Assembly: GCA_973895155.1 (NCBI GenBank)
Contig: OZ316892.1
Coordinates: 3,658,001-3,722,000, forward strand
Direction of reading: 5' to 3'
Source: Marsupella aquatica
Lineage: Eukaryota; Marchantiophyta
Length of the DNA: 64,000 nt
Program-made: the position numbers and the translations under genes
In this document: piece by piece, positions 10,345 to 22,225 of the stretch
How the letters are laid out: each line of letters starts with the position of its first letter
Position numbering within the stretch: position 1 is the stretch's first letter
The notes under the pieces: model-generated
What the model saw: only the letters and a program-made list of their open reading frames with translations
Databases searched by the model: none
What the model was told of the DNA's origin: nothing

Positions 10345-12224
10345 GAAAACACATTGTCCAGAGCTACAGGATTTCTGGACACTGAAGAACTAGGAAAGAG
10401 AAGTCACTCAGTTTGAGCCACTGTAATTTTTAACGGAGATGTCAAAGGGAGGCGATATTGTTCGGTAGAGCCATGGGCCCAATTCCAGCTCCAAAATCAA
10501 CTTTGCAGAGCCAAATTCGTTGTTGTGGTGATTACTTTTCAATCAGGCATCACAATGTGTCCAGCTTCACGGTGAAACAGGTCTCGGGGATGAACAGGTA
10601 TGATTGTCACACTACCAACGAGTCAAACCTCAAATACGAGGTTATTTTACACAAACAACTTTGGCAGTCAGAAGCACTTTGGCCAGTACGTTCTGTTCCG
10701 ATCTCAAAAGACTGAATAAACTCACTCATAATTCCTGATCATATCTAAGCAGAAGCGGTACTAGATGATCGAACATAAGCACCATTATGATCCTGATTGC
10801 GATAATTTATTTGTCTTTCGAAAGATATCAATGCATTTAGCAAACTCAAAGATGTATCAGAGTACATTGTGTCAGTGACATGTGACATCCTAATCTCCTT
10901 CAAAGGTAGACATCCATTTGAAAGACATGAAAGTACAGCATTCCTTATCAGATTGGACATAAGTGCAGCCTTGTTCATGAAAAGCAACCATACAGAGAAG
11001 ACTTAATCGCCTTTTCTTTGAACAGCGGTTAAAAAGGTAAGTTCTATCCATATTCAACTCAACAAGCTTTGGACATGCTAATTATGCATGACGTTTTTAG
11101 TATCGGTACAGTGGGAACAGAATCCCGACTCATCCAATCCTGTCTAACATAATACGTAATGGTAATTATCATCCCAGGACACGATAGTTCACGAAGGCTG
11201 CCACCTTCGAGATTTGAAGCTTCCTCATTGTACAGAATTCATGCGAATACTCTGTTAAGAAGACTTTACTACGCATTTCAGAGCTAGTTTGGATATAATC
11301 ATGTCAAAATCTTTGCTGCAACTACAACGTATGGTTGAGATATTGCGGGGATTGCTGTGCTCAGACTCCTGTGGATCTCAAAACTCCTAATCAACACAAT
11401 TGTTGGTCCTCCCTTAGTAGGCCTCGAAACTTGTGGATCAATCTTAAGGCAACAACCAGCAGCCGAGCACTCCCACAACAGAGGATCCACGTCGTAAGAA
11501 ATCAAGCCAAACTATTATTCAGCAATATTTACAAAGTTGTAGTGCTGACTCTCAAGATTCAATGATTTACGGTACAATTTCGTGTTGCGTTTACGAAATC
11601 CTGGTTGTCCTCCAGTGTCTGTGTTAGTCCCAGATGACATTTTAAATGGGAGGATATTTAAGCATATAAGAATGGTTCGGGGACAACGAAAGATTAAGCT
11701 CTGTTGATGGTCACTAGAAGAGATTGTAGGCTGGGGGCTTGATGGACGGCAAGCTTGGAACTTCCTCATCAAATTCCCTTCTCGGTCATCCAAATGCATT
11801 TATACACTCCGCATTCCAGGCTAGCGAAAGCAGGCACGGAGGCAGGAACTCACATCTCCGGCGCCAGCATTTTCCGACTGAGGACGACCTTCAGGACCGC
11901 GGAACACTTTGCTTCCCATGCTCAAACGAGATATTGTCATAGTCTCGCTTACTTCAGCGCATGGAAAAGGGCTCGGAAGTCAAGGGAAGGCCTCAGAAAT
12001 GTCACCCTGGAAGAGTAGTTTGCAATTGTCGAAATTCTGTAGCTGACGCGACGCCAAAGTGACCAGCATGCTCATTTGTCGAAGCACCTGGGACAGCTCT
12101 TCTAAGCTGTATTGTCTTGCTTCGGCAACGATCTCTTCCTGCCAGTTGCAAATGAGGATCTCGCATCTACATCAGGCGTATTTGACGACATTCCCTGCAT
12201 ATCAGGTATGTCCGCTCTGCCATT

Positions 12225-13868
12225 TCAATTTGTTTTCTTTTGAATTGGAAACCAAGAATTGAAGTACTTCGCCAGTGCTTCGAGGGATTGTTCCGTCCCG
12301 ACGAACGCCACATATCCGTCTGGGCGCACAAGGGTCAACGAAGGTTGTGAGCCGAAGACACTTCGGAATGACTGTTCCTGCCCGGGGACGGGTGCGACGT
12401 TGAAAGTCTGCATCAATGGCTTCCAGCTAACCAAAGACGATTGCACAGATCGGTGGGTAGCATCAGCGTCGGTGAGGTTTGCGAAGACGAGGGTGAATCG
12501 GTCTGTGCTGAGACCGGAAAACAGGCTCTCGGGGTTAGATTGGGGTTCGTGTTTGCCTTCGCCCTCTTGGACGATGGTCAGAACCTTCACGTTCGGGATG
12601 CGGTCCCCTGCTTTGAGCACTCTACCAGAACTTCTACCGTGCGACACAGAAAGAGAGCTGTGGCGGTAATTGAGAGCAACCTGGCTAATTGTTGTTGTGA
12701 CGTTCTCCTGGAAGAACCCTCTACTTGCAACCCACGGGGCGATGACACTCAATGCCGAGCGAAACACCTTACTCTTGCTGCCCATTGTGTCGGTCAGCAC
12801 TTCGGTCCTCGACAGCACATCGCGAATTACTGGAATGCGGTCTTCAGTGTAGGTGTCTAGCAATTTCGGGTCCGCTTGTCCCTTCAGCACAAACGCGAGC
12901 TTCCAGGCGAGATTGATCATGTCCTGAATGCCTGTGTTCATGCCTTGCCCGCCTGCCGGACTGTGAATGTGAGCGGAGTCTCCTCCGATGAACGCACGCC
13001 CAACCCGTAGTCGGTCCACCATGCGGCTGTTGATTCCAAACCAGCTGCTCCAACCCATATCATAAAGGCGGGCCGGGATGTGCGAGCGTTGGTTGTAGAT
13101 CGTCTGTAACTCCTCAAGCGACGGACTCGTGTTTTTGTTTGGTGCGCTCAGTGGATTGCTCGCGATCATCCGAAAATGGCTCTCGCCCAGCGGGAGAAGT
13201 CCCATGAAGCCGAATTCCGAAGAAAATATGTGCAAATCCGTTGCCGCCAGATCGCTCTCAACATACAGATCCCCGGTGGCGTAAATTTCATCTCGAGTTT
13301 TGCCCTTGAATTGAAGATCCAAAGTCGTGCGACAAATGCTGTGCGAGCCTTCAGTGTCGATCAGGTACGCGCAGCTGAAGTCTTCTAACCTCCCATCACT
13401 GTGTTTTAGAATCGCATTTACAGCATCGCCGCGGTTCCGGTCCCGGTCCGCCTGCGCAAACGCAACAAACTCCACCTCGCGTTCGATCGGCACCCCTTGC
13501 TTCTCAAGGGCAGTACGCAGGATGGCTTCCGTCTCAGCCTGCGAGATGAACAACAAGTATCCGTAATCGCTGCTGTTATGGGAAAATTCCAATCGGAGGA
13601 TGCATTTGCCTTCAACATAGACGCTGTTGGCGATACCCTGGTTGCCTTTCTCAAGCATCGGCTGAATGATGCCGCGCTGCTCAAATAGCTCCAACGTTCG
13701 CGCCTGCACACCTACCGCCCTGGACGTCGTCGCTGGTTCCGCCATCTTTTCGATGAGTCTTACTGGGATGTGCAGCCGGGACAGTTCAAGCGCAGCTGTC
13801 ATACCCGTTGGACCGGCACCTACTATGAGAACCATTGACGACTGCGGGTTCACCTGTCTCTCCTCCAT
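12225..13868 (-). CDS. FAD-dependent monooxygenase, PHBH/phenol-hydroxylase type
   Basis: A single-exon gene for a 547-aa class A flavoprotein monooxygenase. The family hydroxylates phenolic or polyketide-like aromatics using NAD(P)H and O2; the substrate here is unknown. Residues 17-22 are the dinucleotide fold GAGPTG, followed by 'RAVGVQARTLELF'. The second FAD motif is 'GGDSAHIHSPAGGQGMNTG' at about 296-314. A thioredoxin-like C-terminal domain typical of phenol hydroxylases starts near 415 ('VLKAGDRIPNVKVL'). Length is normal for the family (about 530-570). The NADPH/FAD 'DG' motif is altered: 'IDTEGSHSICR' replaces the usual GADGxxSxVR. The start at 13868 is chosen because it precedes the Rossmann strand closely; an in-frame codon at 13934 adds 22 residues that fall in a local duplication. 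Lack of introns and a locally higher GC content suggest bacterial or fungal origin (inference). No signal peptide is seen. Confidence 0.9.
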   Translation of the reverse strand: MEERQVNPQSSMVLIVGAGPTGMTAALELSRLHIPVRLIEKMAEPATTSRAVGVQARTLELFEQRGIIQPMLEKGNQGIANSVYVEGKCILRLEFSHNSSDYGYLLFISQAETEAILRTALEKQGVPIEREVEFVAFAQADRDRNRGDAVNAILKHSDGRLEDFSCAYLIDTEGSHSICRTTLDLQFKGKTRDEIYATGDLYVESDLAATDLHIFSSEFGFMGLLPLGESHFRMIASNPLSAPNKNTSPSLEELQTIYNQRSHIPARLYDMGWSSWFGINSRMVDRLRVGRAFIGGDSAHIHSPAGGQGMNTGIQDMINLAWKLAFVLKGQADPKLLDTYTEDRIPVIRDVLSRTEVLTDTMGSKSKVFRSALSVIAPWVASRGFFQENVTTTISQVALNYRHSSLSVSHGRSSGRVLKAGDRIPNVKVLTIVQEGEGKHEPQSNPESLFSGLSTDRFTLVFANLTDADATHRSVQSSLVSWKPLMQTFNVAPVPGQEQSFRSVFGSQPSLTLVRPDGYVAFVGTEQSLEALAKYFNSWFPIQKKTN

Positions 13869-13901
13869 AATGCGTCTTCTAGAGACGGTCGACTGTATAG
13901 A

Positions 13902-14069
13902 GTTCTCTCCTGCAGGAGCTAGTCGAGGGCTCAATGAGTATGAGCAAACAAGGACCTGAGATCAGTGAAGTCCGAGGCAAATTGTGTTCTCTCCTGCAGA
14001 AGCTAGTCGAGGGCTGAATGATTATGAGCAAACAAGGACCTGAGATTGAAGTGAACTTCGAGGCAACAA
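13902..14069. repeat. 84-bp tandem duplication upstream of the monooxygenase
   Basis: 'gttctctcctgcag' begins copies at 13902 and 13986. Both continue with 'agctagtcgagggct', 'atgagcaaacaaggacctgag' shortened here to its core, and 'cgaggcaa'. It sits in the presumed promoter or 5' UTR, 34 bp from the start codon, and may duplicate regulatory sequence. Confidence 0.8.
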
Positions 14070-14499
14070 GCTGGCTCGGGTACAACCAGGAACTGAGAAA
14101 TCGATTTATGAATTGCTGGATGTGGCCACAGCCAGCTTAAATACTTTCCATGTCTATGAAGAACAAATTCTTTTTGCTTTCAATAGGTGGCGTCATTTCT
14201 GGCGTGGCGATTGACGTCAATTTTCACTTCACAGATGTCTACATTGGAGACAGCCACCTATGGACGATCTTTGGAAAACGTTTGACCATCTCGTGCCTTT
14301 TTACGACATCGCGAATGCCATCATGACATCATACAGTATCTCATTAGTTTCTTCGATTATGGCGGCAGTATTCTCCCAGGTCGATTTGAGTTCGTGACTA
14401 CGGGTAGTCCAAGAGCAACTTCCTGCGAATGTGCAATGGCCTTCCTTTTACTAGAACCGGAGCACAATTCACTGGCGCTCAAGTTAAGTGATTGCCGTG

Positions 14500-14803
14500 G
14501 GACACGTCGTGATTTACGTTGTTACGTGGCGAAAGCTAATTTCTGATTCTTCTTTGCAACTTTCGATCAGACAGCAAATTGGAGAGGTCATTGTTTAATG
14601 GGTATTCGGTTTTATAGTACTCGCAGTAACCTCTTTGCAAGCTCATGCACAGGACACGTCGTGATTTACGTTGTTACGTGGCGAAAGCTAATTTCTGATT
14701 CTTCTTTGCAACTTTCGATCAGACAGCAAATTGGAGAGGTCATTGTTTAATGGGTATTCGGTTTTATAGTACTCGCAGTAACCTCTTTGCAAGCTCATGC
14801 ACA
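14500..14803. repeat. 152-bp perfect tandem duplication
   Basis: Positions 14500-14651 and 14652-14803 read the same from 'ggacacgtcgtgattt' to 'gctcatgcaca', with no difference that I could find. It is very recent, or an assembly artefact. It is non-coding. Confidence 0.9.
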
Positions 14804-16043
14804 CGTAACTAAACAGTGAAAACGTACGAATGTTCACTGTTGTCACACGGTGTGCAAGCGGTGGAGAACAGCTTTTCACTGGGCTCTCAGTCTTCAAGAA
14901 ATTCCCGGACAAAGCATCGAGAACAAACTGATGAATCTGATGAAACGCGAAGTATCTGAGACAATTTCCAGCCTCGCCATAGCTAAAGCTCCCCCACGCA
15001 TCAATCAGAGTTATGAGCACTGGAAAAGCAGAAAGATAGAGCGTCAGCGAGAATTGAGTCTGAGTCACTGAGATGGATTCTCTTGACGAATCTCACTGCC
15101 GTGACAGGTTCGCTCTCACAAGGTTTCCAGAACTTCAATTAGAATTAAGACTGACATGGATTCTATTGACAACCCTGTGCTGTCACTGCAGTGATGTATT
15201 TCACGAGCTTGCCTTCTCTAACGATTTTTCTCTTTTGCTTTTCGTAGCTTTTGGGGCTGTACACTCAACCTTAATTAGACCACTTCTTACTAGCTTGTGT
15301 CATACATTATGTTGAGGGGAGGCCTTATCCCTACATTATGTTGAGCAGGGCCTTATCCCGATGTCCATTGAGTGGAGGCCTTATCCCCCTGTCCGTCATC
15401 ATGGCTTTTTCGGCAATGTGTGTTGGCCGCACTTTAGAGGGCTTAGGGGTTCAATTGTAGGGGTAAGACTGCTGGTTCTAGGACATCTATTGTAGCCAGA
15501 TTTCTGTGCTTGATATTCCTATGCAGTTCCCTCTAGATCTTTACCAGACTCTTCAGTTTGCCTACAGGTAGGGTTTTAGGCCTTCTTTTCTTGGTTGTTT
15601 GGGGTGTGCTACTTCCTGGGTCCCCTAGGCTTTTTTGCTCCTTGGTTGTCCCCCCTTGATTGTGACTTTTGTCGGTGGGATCATGTCTTCTGGTTGGGTG
15701 CCTTCTGTTCTTTAGCAGTATTGGTACATATATTTTTGTAGCTGCACTAGCAACTAGGAATCAGAGAAATACAAATGGGAGAAAATGTTTTCTATATGGT
15801 GTCCACCGTAATCCTGGAGTCAGTTCCAAAGTAAGGGACCTTTTGTGCATTGAAGTGAAGAGGAAGTAAGGAGCAATCATTCCAAAGAGAGCAACATTTC
15901 ATCCCATGATTTATAAACCTCCACTTGTCAATACACTACTGGTACTTTTGAACTCTCAGTTTCTTTGAAAGGGAGTGGATTAATATGAAGTGTCACACAA
16001 GTAGTAGACAATACTCATAAGGTTACCCTAAACTATAACTTCT
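14804..16043. other. intergenic
   Basis: No gene recognised. A short three-copy repeat of about 29 bp containing 'ggccttatccc' lies at 15304-15394. The rest has only short, unrelated open frames. Confidence 0.5.
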
Positions 16044-17136
16044 CAATGGGAAGTCTGTTGGAGTACTTCTTGGATGCGTTAAAAAGCTTTTGAGGAAGAC
16101 GACATCCTCCTTTACCTCAGCTGGGTCTGAGGATGCCACGGATTCTCAGGGTTTGCGGGGGCTATCTCGCTCGCTTGCAAAATCCTACCAAAATGATAGC
16201 CAAGCCACGTTCAATTTTCCACAGGAGCTTGTGTTGGGGAGGCACTGCCAAGTAGGCATGGAGGTTGAGTTCCAAGTGCACTTGGCCTCTAGACTCTCAA
16301 TTGAGCAAGAATCTTGGAGTTGGTTGCTAGAGTTGGGACAAGCTTTGGAAGTAGCTAATTGGGCCATCATGAGCATGTCATGGGGTCAAGGTGATCAACT
16401 AGTGACAAGTAGGAAGTGGGGAAGAGTGGTGGACCTAGCCACCTAGCGCCCTCACCAATCTCAATACCCACACCTAAGTAACGTGCCTCTCTTTGGGTGC
16501 AGCCCAGGTTCCCCTTGTACCTATCCATCACCAATTGACCGCCATGCTCCCAGGACATGCTCATGAAGTAGCGTAGCTTGTCCTAAAGCTTGTCCAGAGC
16601 TTGTCCCAACACGCCGGGACCAGAATGGCCCCGACTCTAGCATCCCACTCCCGGTTCTCACCCCACTGATGGCCTAGGGGCCAAGTGCCCTTGTAACTCA
16701 TCAACCTCCATGCCTACTTGGCCTTGCCTCCACAACGCAAGCTCCCTTGGGAGACTAAACGCGGCTTGGCTGCTGTTTCGCATGATTTGGCAAGCGGGCA
16801 AGATAGGCCCCACAAACCCCAAGAACCCATGGCACCCCTAGACACAGTTTAGCTCAAGAGGATGCAGTCCTCCTTGCCCTGGGCCCTCACTCCATGTAAA
16901 AGAAGTGGACGCCCCCTGCGATTGGGCCCTTTTCATGTTTACCCCTTGTTATTTTTGTTTTACCATTGAAAGTTCCCTTATTACCGGTAATAATTATAAT
17001 TATTAGTTTAAAATGAATAAAAACTACCCTTTGAGCGTTCGCATGTCCTCCATGTATTAGTTAAGACTGAGGGCCCAGGGCCTCCTTGAGAGCTTTCCAA
17101 CGCACCCAAGAAGTACTCCAACGGACTTCCAGTTGG
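16044..17136. repeat. large foldback (inverted repeat) with nested insertion
   Basis: The left arm (about 16044-16405, plus strand) is matched in inverted orientation by the right arm (about 16520-17136). Matching landmarks in order from the outside are 'ttggagtacttcttgg', 'gcatcctc/acatcctc', 'gggtttg.ggggc.tatct', 'agccaagcc', 'aagtaggcatggaggttga', 'ttgggacaagct' and 'catgagcatgtc'. The right arm is longer because of a 206-bp insertion (16876-17081). Transcripts could fold into a hairpin with arms of about 360 bp. No transposase is present. The source sequence of the arms is not recognised. Confidence 0.85.
16876..17081. mobile_element. 206-bp MITE-like insertion in the foldback right arm
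   Basis: It has perfect 14-bp terminal inverted repeats: 'gccctgggccctca' at 16876-16889 and its complement at 17068-17081. A 6-bp target duplication 'ctcctt' flanks it (16870-16875 and 17082-17087). The left arm of the foldback shows the same site without the insertion, which confirms the boundaries. The interior is AT-rich and non-coding. The superfamily is unclear because a 6-bp duplication is not diagnostic. Confidence 0.8.
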
Positions 17137-20100
17137 AAATTTATCGTTGTTTCTGTTTGACGTTTTCCCTTAGTGTCACAATCGCCGCGGCCCATGACTT
17201 TGGCTTGCCCTTAGCCCCCAGGGAGACACCAGTCCCCTCATATATGCTTCTGGAGACCTGCCACCCTCGGACCTACTTTGGTCCCCAAATTTTGGCCCCC
17301 CACCTGGACCCCAACCCGCATGTCTGGGCACGCCACCAATTGGCTATACCCATAACTTTATAGTTAGGCGTCCGTAAGCACAGTGCCTTAGCCCGTTGTG
17401 GTTGGGCCGACCCAATGCTCATGCCTAGGCCCTCAAAATCTGTTGTCGCCTGAAACCCCCGATCGGCCAAACCCGGATCAGGCCGTAACTCGTGCCCCAA
17501 GAGTCCGTTGCCCGTGGAATAAACTCCATTTGCCTTGGGCCCAAGAGGAGCTCTCACTCAAGCCCTCAAAACTCAAAGTCCGTCCGGACCTTGAGTCCGG
17601 CCCTTTCCCCTTGACCTGACCAGCCCTCAGGTAGTCTAAGTCCTTAGTGCGTCTCACAAGCTTAGCATCTTGCCTTCACCAATGCCACGTCTCATTGCCC
17701 GCAAGTCTCCCCATGCTAAGTCCTCCTTGGATGCCTGTTCCGGGCCTGGACCATAGGGGAGCTCGGTATTGGAGTCAGCGACGTTGGAACTAAGTGTTAA
17801 GGTAGTCGATTATGTGACTGGAAGCAAGGGCGGCATCCAAAGAGGGGCTCATCTGGACAAACAGTGGATGTCGACTCTGGCTTTGGCTTATAGCAAGGCC
17901 ATGTAGGTCCAAGAAGTTCTAATGACTGACCAACTTACCAATGTTAAGATTGAGTAGACACACTAGTCTTGGAGTTCCTAGATCCTGGGGTTACTTACCA
18001 ATGTGTTGGGTTGCTTGTGCAGACAGTGAGGACCGTTGAGCGACAGTTGTTATAGGGAGAAAGTGCGGCTTTGTATGAGAGTTGTTGCTGGACACAGCAA
18101 AATAGAAAACAATGCAAATTTTGGTGATGGATTTTTTGACGAGCCTACATTCTCATGGCTTCCATGTTGAATATGATGCATTTTATTTGGGGGGGGGGTA
18201 GCTGTTCTTCCACTTTGCACTGGTGCTAGGTATTGTATCATTTTGCACCACGTACATCCTCTTCCCCTGGTGATGTGTGATGAGCTGACCACTATGCCTC
18301 TCCCCTGAAAGCCAGCAACCCACATCATATTAAGACAACTGAAGAAGTACTCATTTAAGAAATTTAATTTATAATCTGACTGATTAAGGGAGAACAGAGG
18401 TTCATTATCTTGCTCAAGGACCAAACAACTCACTATATTCCAGAATTAACTACTCTATAACAGTCTACCCACTACAAATCTTTCCATTTGCAATAATTGC
18501 ACAATGTTACATTTACTCAATTATGAAATGTTATCAAATTTTGAGTAAGTTGGGGTTCACCTTGAGAAAATTCCTTGGCTCCTTCTATCCCTGCTCTCCT
18601 CCTATTTAGTTTTTTTTCTTTCAACAGGTTCTTGGGGCTTGCATTTGCCATCTTTTTTTGCATTGAGTGTTTGGAGGGATTGCTCCAAATCTTCAGGTTT
18701 AATGACTAAAACTTTTACTCCATTGTACTTTGTTTGGCCTTTATGAGTATATGGTACTTTCCTCTTTTTCCCTATCCCCACTTTACTGGAAGTTCTTGGA
18801 AATGCCTAGCTTGTTTGCAATGGGACACAAAGGAGTTGGCCCTGGAAGTCAACATAAAAGACACAGAATGATTTCACCTAGGGAAGAAATGGATTTTCTT
18901 CTCGGAAGATTCAGAATGAAACTGACACGAGAGCTAACAAAAGAAGCCCAGATGGACCTCAAGGTTTGCAAGTGTGCTCAGATGGACTTTCATAGCCAGG
19001 ATGGACTGCATCCAAATGTTGACATATCCTGACCCATATATTAAAACATAACCTTTTAACTGAAACACAACTGACAACCGTGGGTCATCATCTTTTCAGC
19101 TAGATTTCTCAACAATTTTCACTGTAGCTCATTAGAATAGGCATCAAATTAGCTTTCCAACAAATCAAATTTTGCCTGATTCCTATCATATTTGAGAAAG
19201 TTTTGAGTACTCAAAGCAAGGCAGCTGTATGGAAGTTTCTAACACATTTTTAATATGCCGGTTTTCTGTGTTTCTGTTACACTTGTGAGTGTGAGGTAAG
19301 TTACAGAAGTCCAGAGGGGTTGCGAGGTTTGCACATGCAATCTATCAAAGATCCTTCTCCAAGAGCTCACATCACACATTATAAAATACCTATTACAAGA
19401 GTCATAAATCCAGGTATTTAGCAAGCAAAACATTTGCATCTCCACTCACCATCATATATATTTGCATCAGTTTCTCTCATGCAGGTGATCCTTGGAATTC
19501 CTTCAATGTTTCTCACATGCTCATTATAGCATGTTCATTCTAAGACACAGCTATTTTAACTTATTGACAATAATGTCAATTGTACCCTATATAAACTACC
19601 AATTAATTTAAATAGTTGATCAAATAGCAGCTATGGCATAGTATTCAATTGTATTAAAACAGTGATTCAAACAAATAAATGGAATAAAAATGCATAAGGT
19701 TAAAGTGAAGAAACTACCATACTTTTTGGTGAAAGACAAGTGCTGGACATAATTTATAAGTCAATGTACCTTAGGGGTAGAGTACTTTGTGGTTGACAGA
19801 GAAGTACTCTCGCTTTGTACTCTACTTTCTAGGCCATATTGAGAGAATCATTATTTAGGTGACACCTGTTAACCTCTAAACCATAACGGCTGGAAAGGTT
19901 TTCACCAATGGAGATATAACCTACATGGCATAGCTGGTTTATGTACTGGTGCATCCTGGTGAGTCTAAACTTGTCATGCAATAGAGAAGGAATGACACAA
20001 TAAAAATCTCATCAAATACATGATAAACTATCATAGTATAACTTAACATATCAAATGAAAAGCATGGACTTGAAATAATTAGAGGGGTTAGAAAAATTGC

Positions 20101-22225
20101 TAAATTAAACCAATACAAAGTGAAATGATAGACTAGGCCGGATTTAAAAGAAAATTCAAAAATTATTCTTCTAATAGGACAAGATAGGGTAGAAGGTGTT
20201 GGCCATATAGCAGCTTCAAAAACTCATAAAGGAACTTCTACACTATACAAGTTCAATTGAGGGTAGGAAGTAGCAAGTTAACCTTTCCAAAGAATCTGCT
20301 ACCTCGGCTTAATATTCATTCAGTAGCCTACTACAAGGACCAATGGCAAAAGTCAGGGTACCTCACCTCTGCCCATGGGAATCCCTTCATCTTAAACTCT
20401 TGAAAGGATACATCTCAAAGTGTGGTGGCTTGATGGCAAAGACCTTCTTATGGTGGATCATTGGGTTGGATTTATACGCATAGAAGCTGGTGGCTGGCAC
20501 TTGGAGTTTGTCGTCTTATCTTGGTTTCAACCAAAGGTTGACTGGCATGTTCTGGCTGGGGTACTCTGACAGTATCTTGTTCCACTCTGGATTGTGCTGT
20601 GGGGTTGGTTGTGGGCTTTTGGCCTGAGAAGGGGCCTCTGTTTGTCCTGTTTGGTTGTCATCCGTGGCTGGTCTTTGGCCTTTGGCCCCCTGGGCATTTT
20701 GTGTTTGAGGGCCTTTCTGTTGGGCTGTGTGTTTCCCCCTTCCTGTGGGGTTTTCACTATTATATTTCACAAGATTAAAACCATTCCAAAGGAAATCTAG
20801 CTCCATCTTTGTCCAGTACTATATTCATTCAATCACACCATAGTCACACCCTGATGAAAATAAATGTGCTCCAACATAACCAAATTTGTCAAATTGCATG
20901 GTCAAAGGACTAATCTGGATGTTACAAGGACTACAGTGGAAGACTCAACCTCCCAAGTTTGCTGTGTGTTATGGACATGAGAAAAGTGCAACTCTCACGA
21001 GAAATGGTTATTTACAGTTCTTTGTGTGGCAAGTTTCTGAAGAACTGCAAATGTCAATGTCACATAATCAGTGTGGGCTGCTTGTACAAGCAACTCTTGT
21101 GAGTCTGATTCAGAAATGCAATGAAACTGGCAAGACATCTAAGGGTATCATGGTCTAGATGATTTTGTTCAACAAGTGCTTCAAAAAAACTTTATTTTGA
21201 ACTTCTAAAAGGCATGTCCCTCTTGCTTTTTAGTCTTTCAGATCATTTGGCTTTTCTAAAACTCCAGTTTGGAGTAGAAAAACTCTGGTATGTCCTGCTT
21301 TCTGTGTTTTTTGATCATTTGATTCACAAATTGGAATATGCTTTCTGTGATTCTGATCATTTGGTTCGCAAATTGAAATATTACTCATCACAGTCCATGA
21401 GGTTGCTTAGTTTTGAGATGAGATTATCTTTTGTATTCCTGCTCCTATGGAGAAGTTTGTGCTGAGGATGAAACTCACCAAGCTTTGAAAGAAATGACCT
21501 TCAAAGATAACAGCTGCCCTGCTTTCTAAGTAAGAGCCTTAGTGCTGCCTCCAGGTAGATGTAATTAAAAAAACAGTCTCTTCTGCTTTTCATTGCAAAG
21601 AAAGTCAGAAAACCTATCCTTTGGTCATTCTCAACTTCAAGAATAATTCATCCAATAGACTATCCACCAGCTTCACATTCCTAGGCTTACCATGTAGTAT
21701 CATGAAGCCAATCTGTGAACCAAAAATAATGTACCTCAGCCCCAGAGCTAAGTCCATCTTTCAGCGCACAAAATTGGAACTGCAAAGGAGCCTTTTGGTT
21801 GATCCTACAGAATTAGCCTAGTAAGGCTGGACGGACGTGCAGCAATCATGGCCACAACATCTACACCAAATAATTCAATTTGAGCACAGTTATAACACTT
21901 TTAACAGCTCATCAGAGCCTCTTTTTTTTTTTCCTTCTGTAAATGAATGAAACGATGTTCCTGCCACTGAGAACTTTTCTCCACTTCGCTTGTACTTTAC
22001 AAAACACCATATGCTGTTGGGCTGACATTAATACCCCAGAAGTGATCAGTCCAACTAACCACAAGATGCCATGCCATATTAAGCATGCAGGGGATATCAC
22101 AAAACTGTAAGCCAGCCACAACCATCCTAGTAAGAACTACCTATCAGGCAAGTAAAGAATTTACAGCCTCAATTTTGAGGAAAAGAATATGCCTTTGACT
22201 AAATGCTCCAATTTGTACACTTGCC
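17137..22225. other. 5-kb intergenic stretch
   Basis: No gene with recognisable domains. The first 600 bp are relatively GC-rich; the rest is AT-rich. A 10-base G run lies at 18189-18198. A minus-strand frame at 20516-20806 (96 codons, rich in Gln, Pro, Lys and Asn, starting MELDFLWNGFNLVKY) could be a transposon-encoded fragment, but no motif supports it. The 3' end of the DUF789 gene lies just right of this region. Confidence 0.45.

Larger units (their letters stand above)
7145..12224. other. 5-kb intergenic stretch with old duplications
   Basis: No confident gene. A minus-strand open frame at 7188-7544 (118 codons, Gln/Pro/Lys-rich) has no recognisable domain. Frames at 9844-10047 and 10745-10987 lie in or near decayed duplications and look like chance or pseudogene remains. 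Visible structure: a 23-bp tandem pair (7790-7835), a three-copy 63-65 bp array (8770-8955) and a diverged 201-bp tandem pair (9932-10344). A lone MITE-like end 'agagcatctccaaagg' at about 8586 has no partner that I found. Confidence 0.5.

Noticed and set aside
20516-20806. 96-codon Gln/Pro-rich minus-strand frame
   Set aside because: Only compositional bias supports it. It could be a transposon fragment but lacks any motif.
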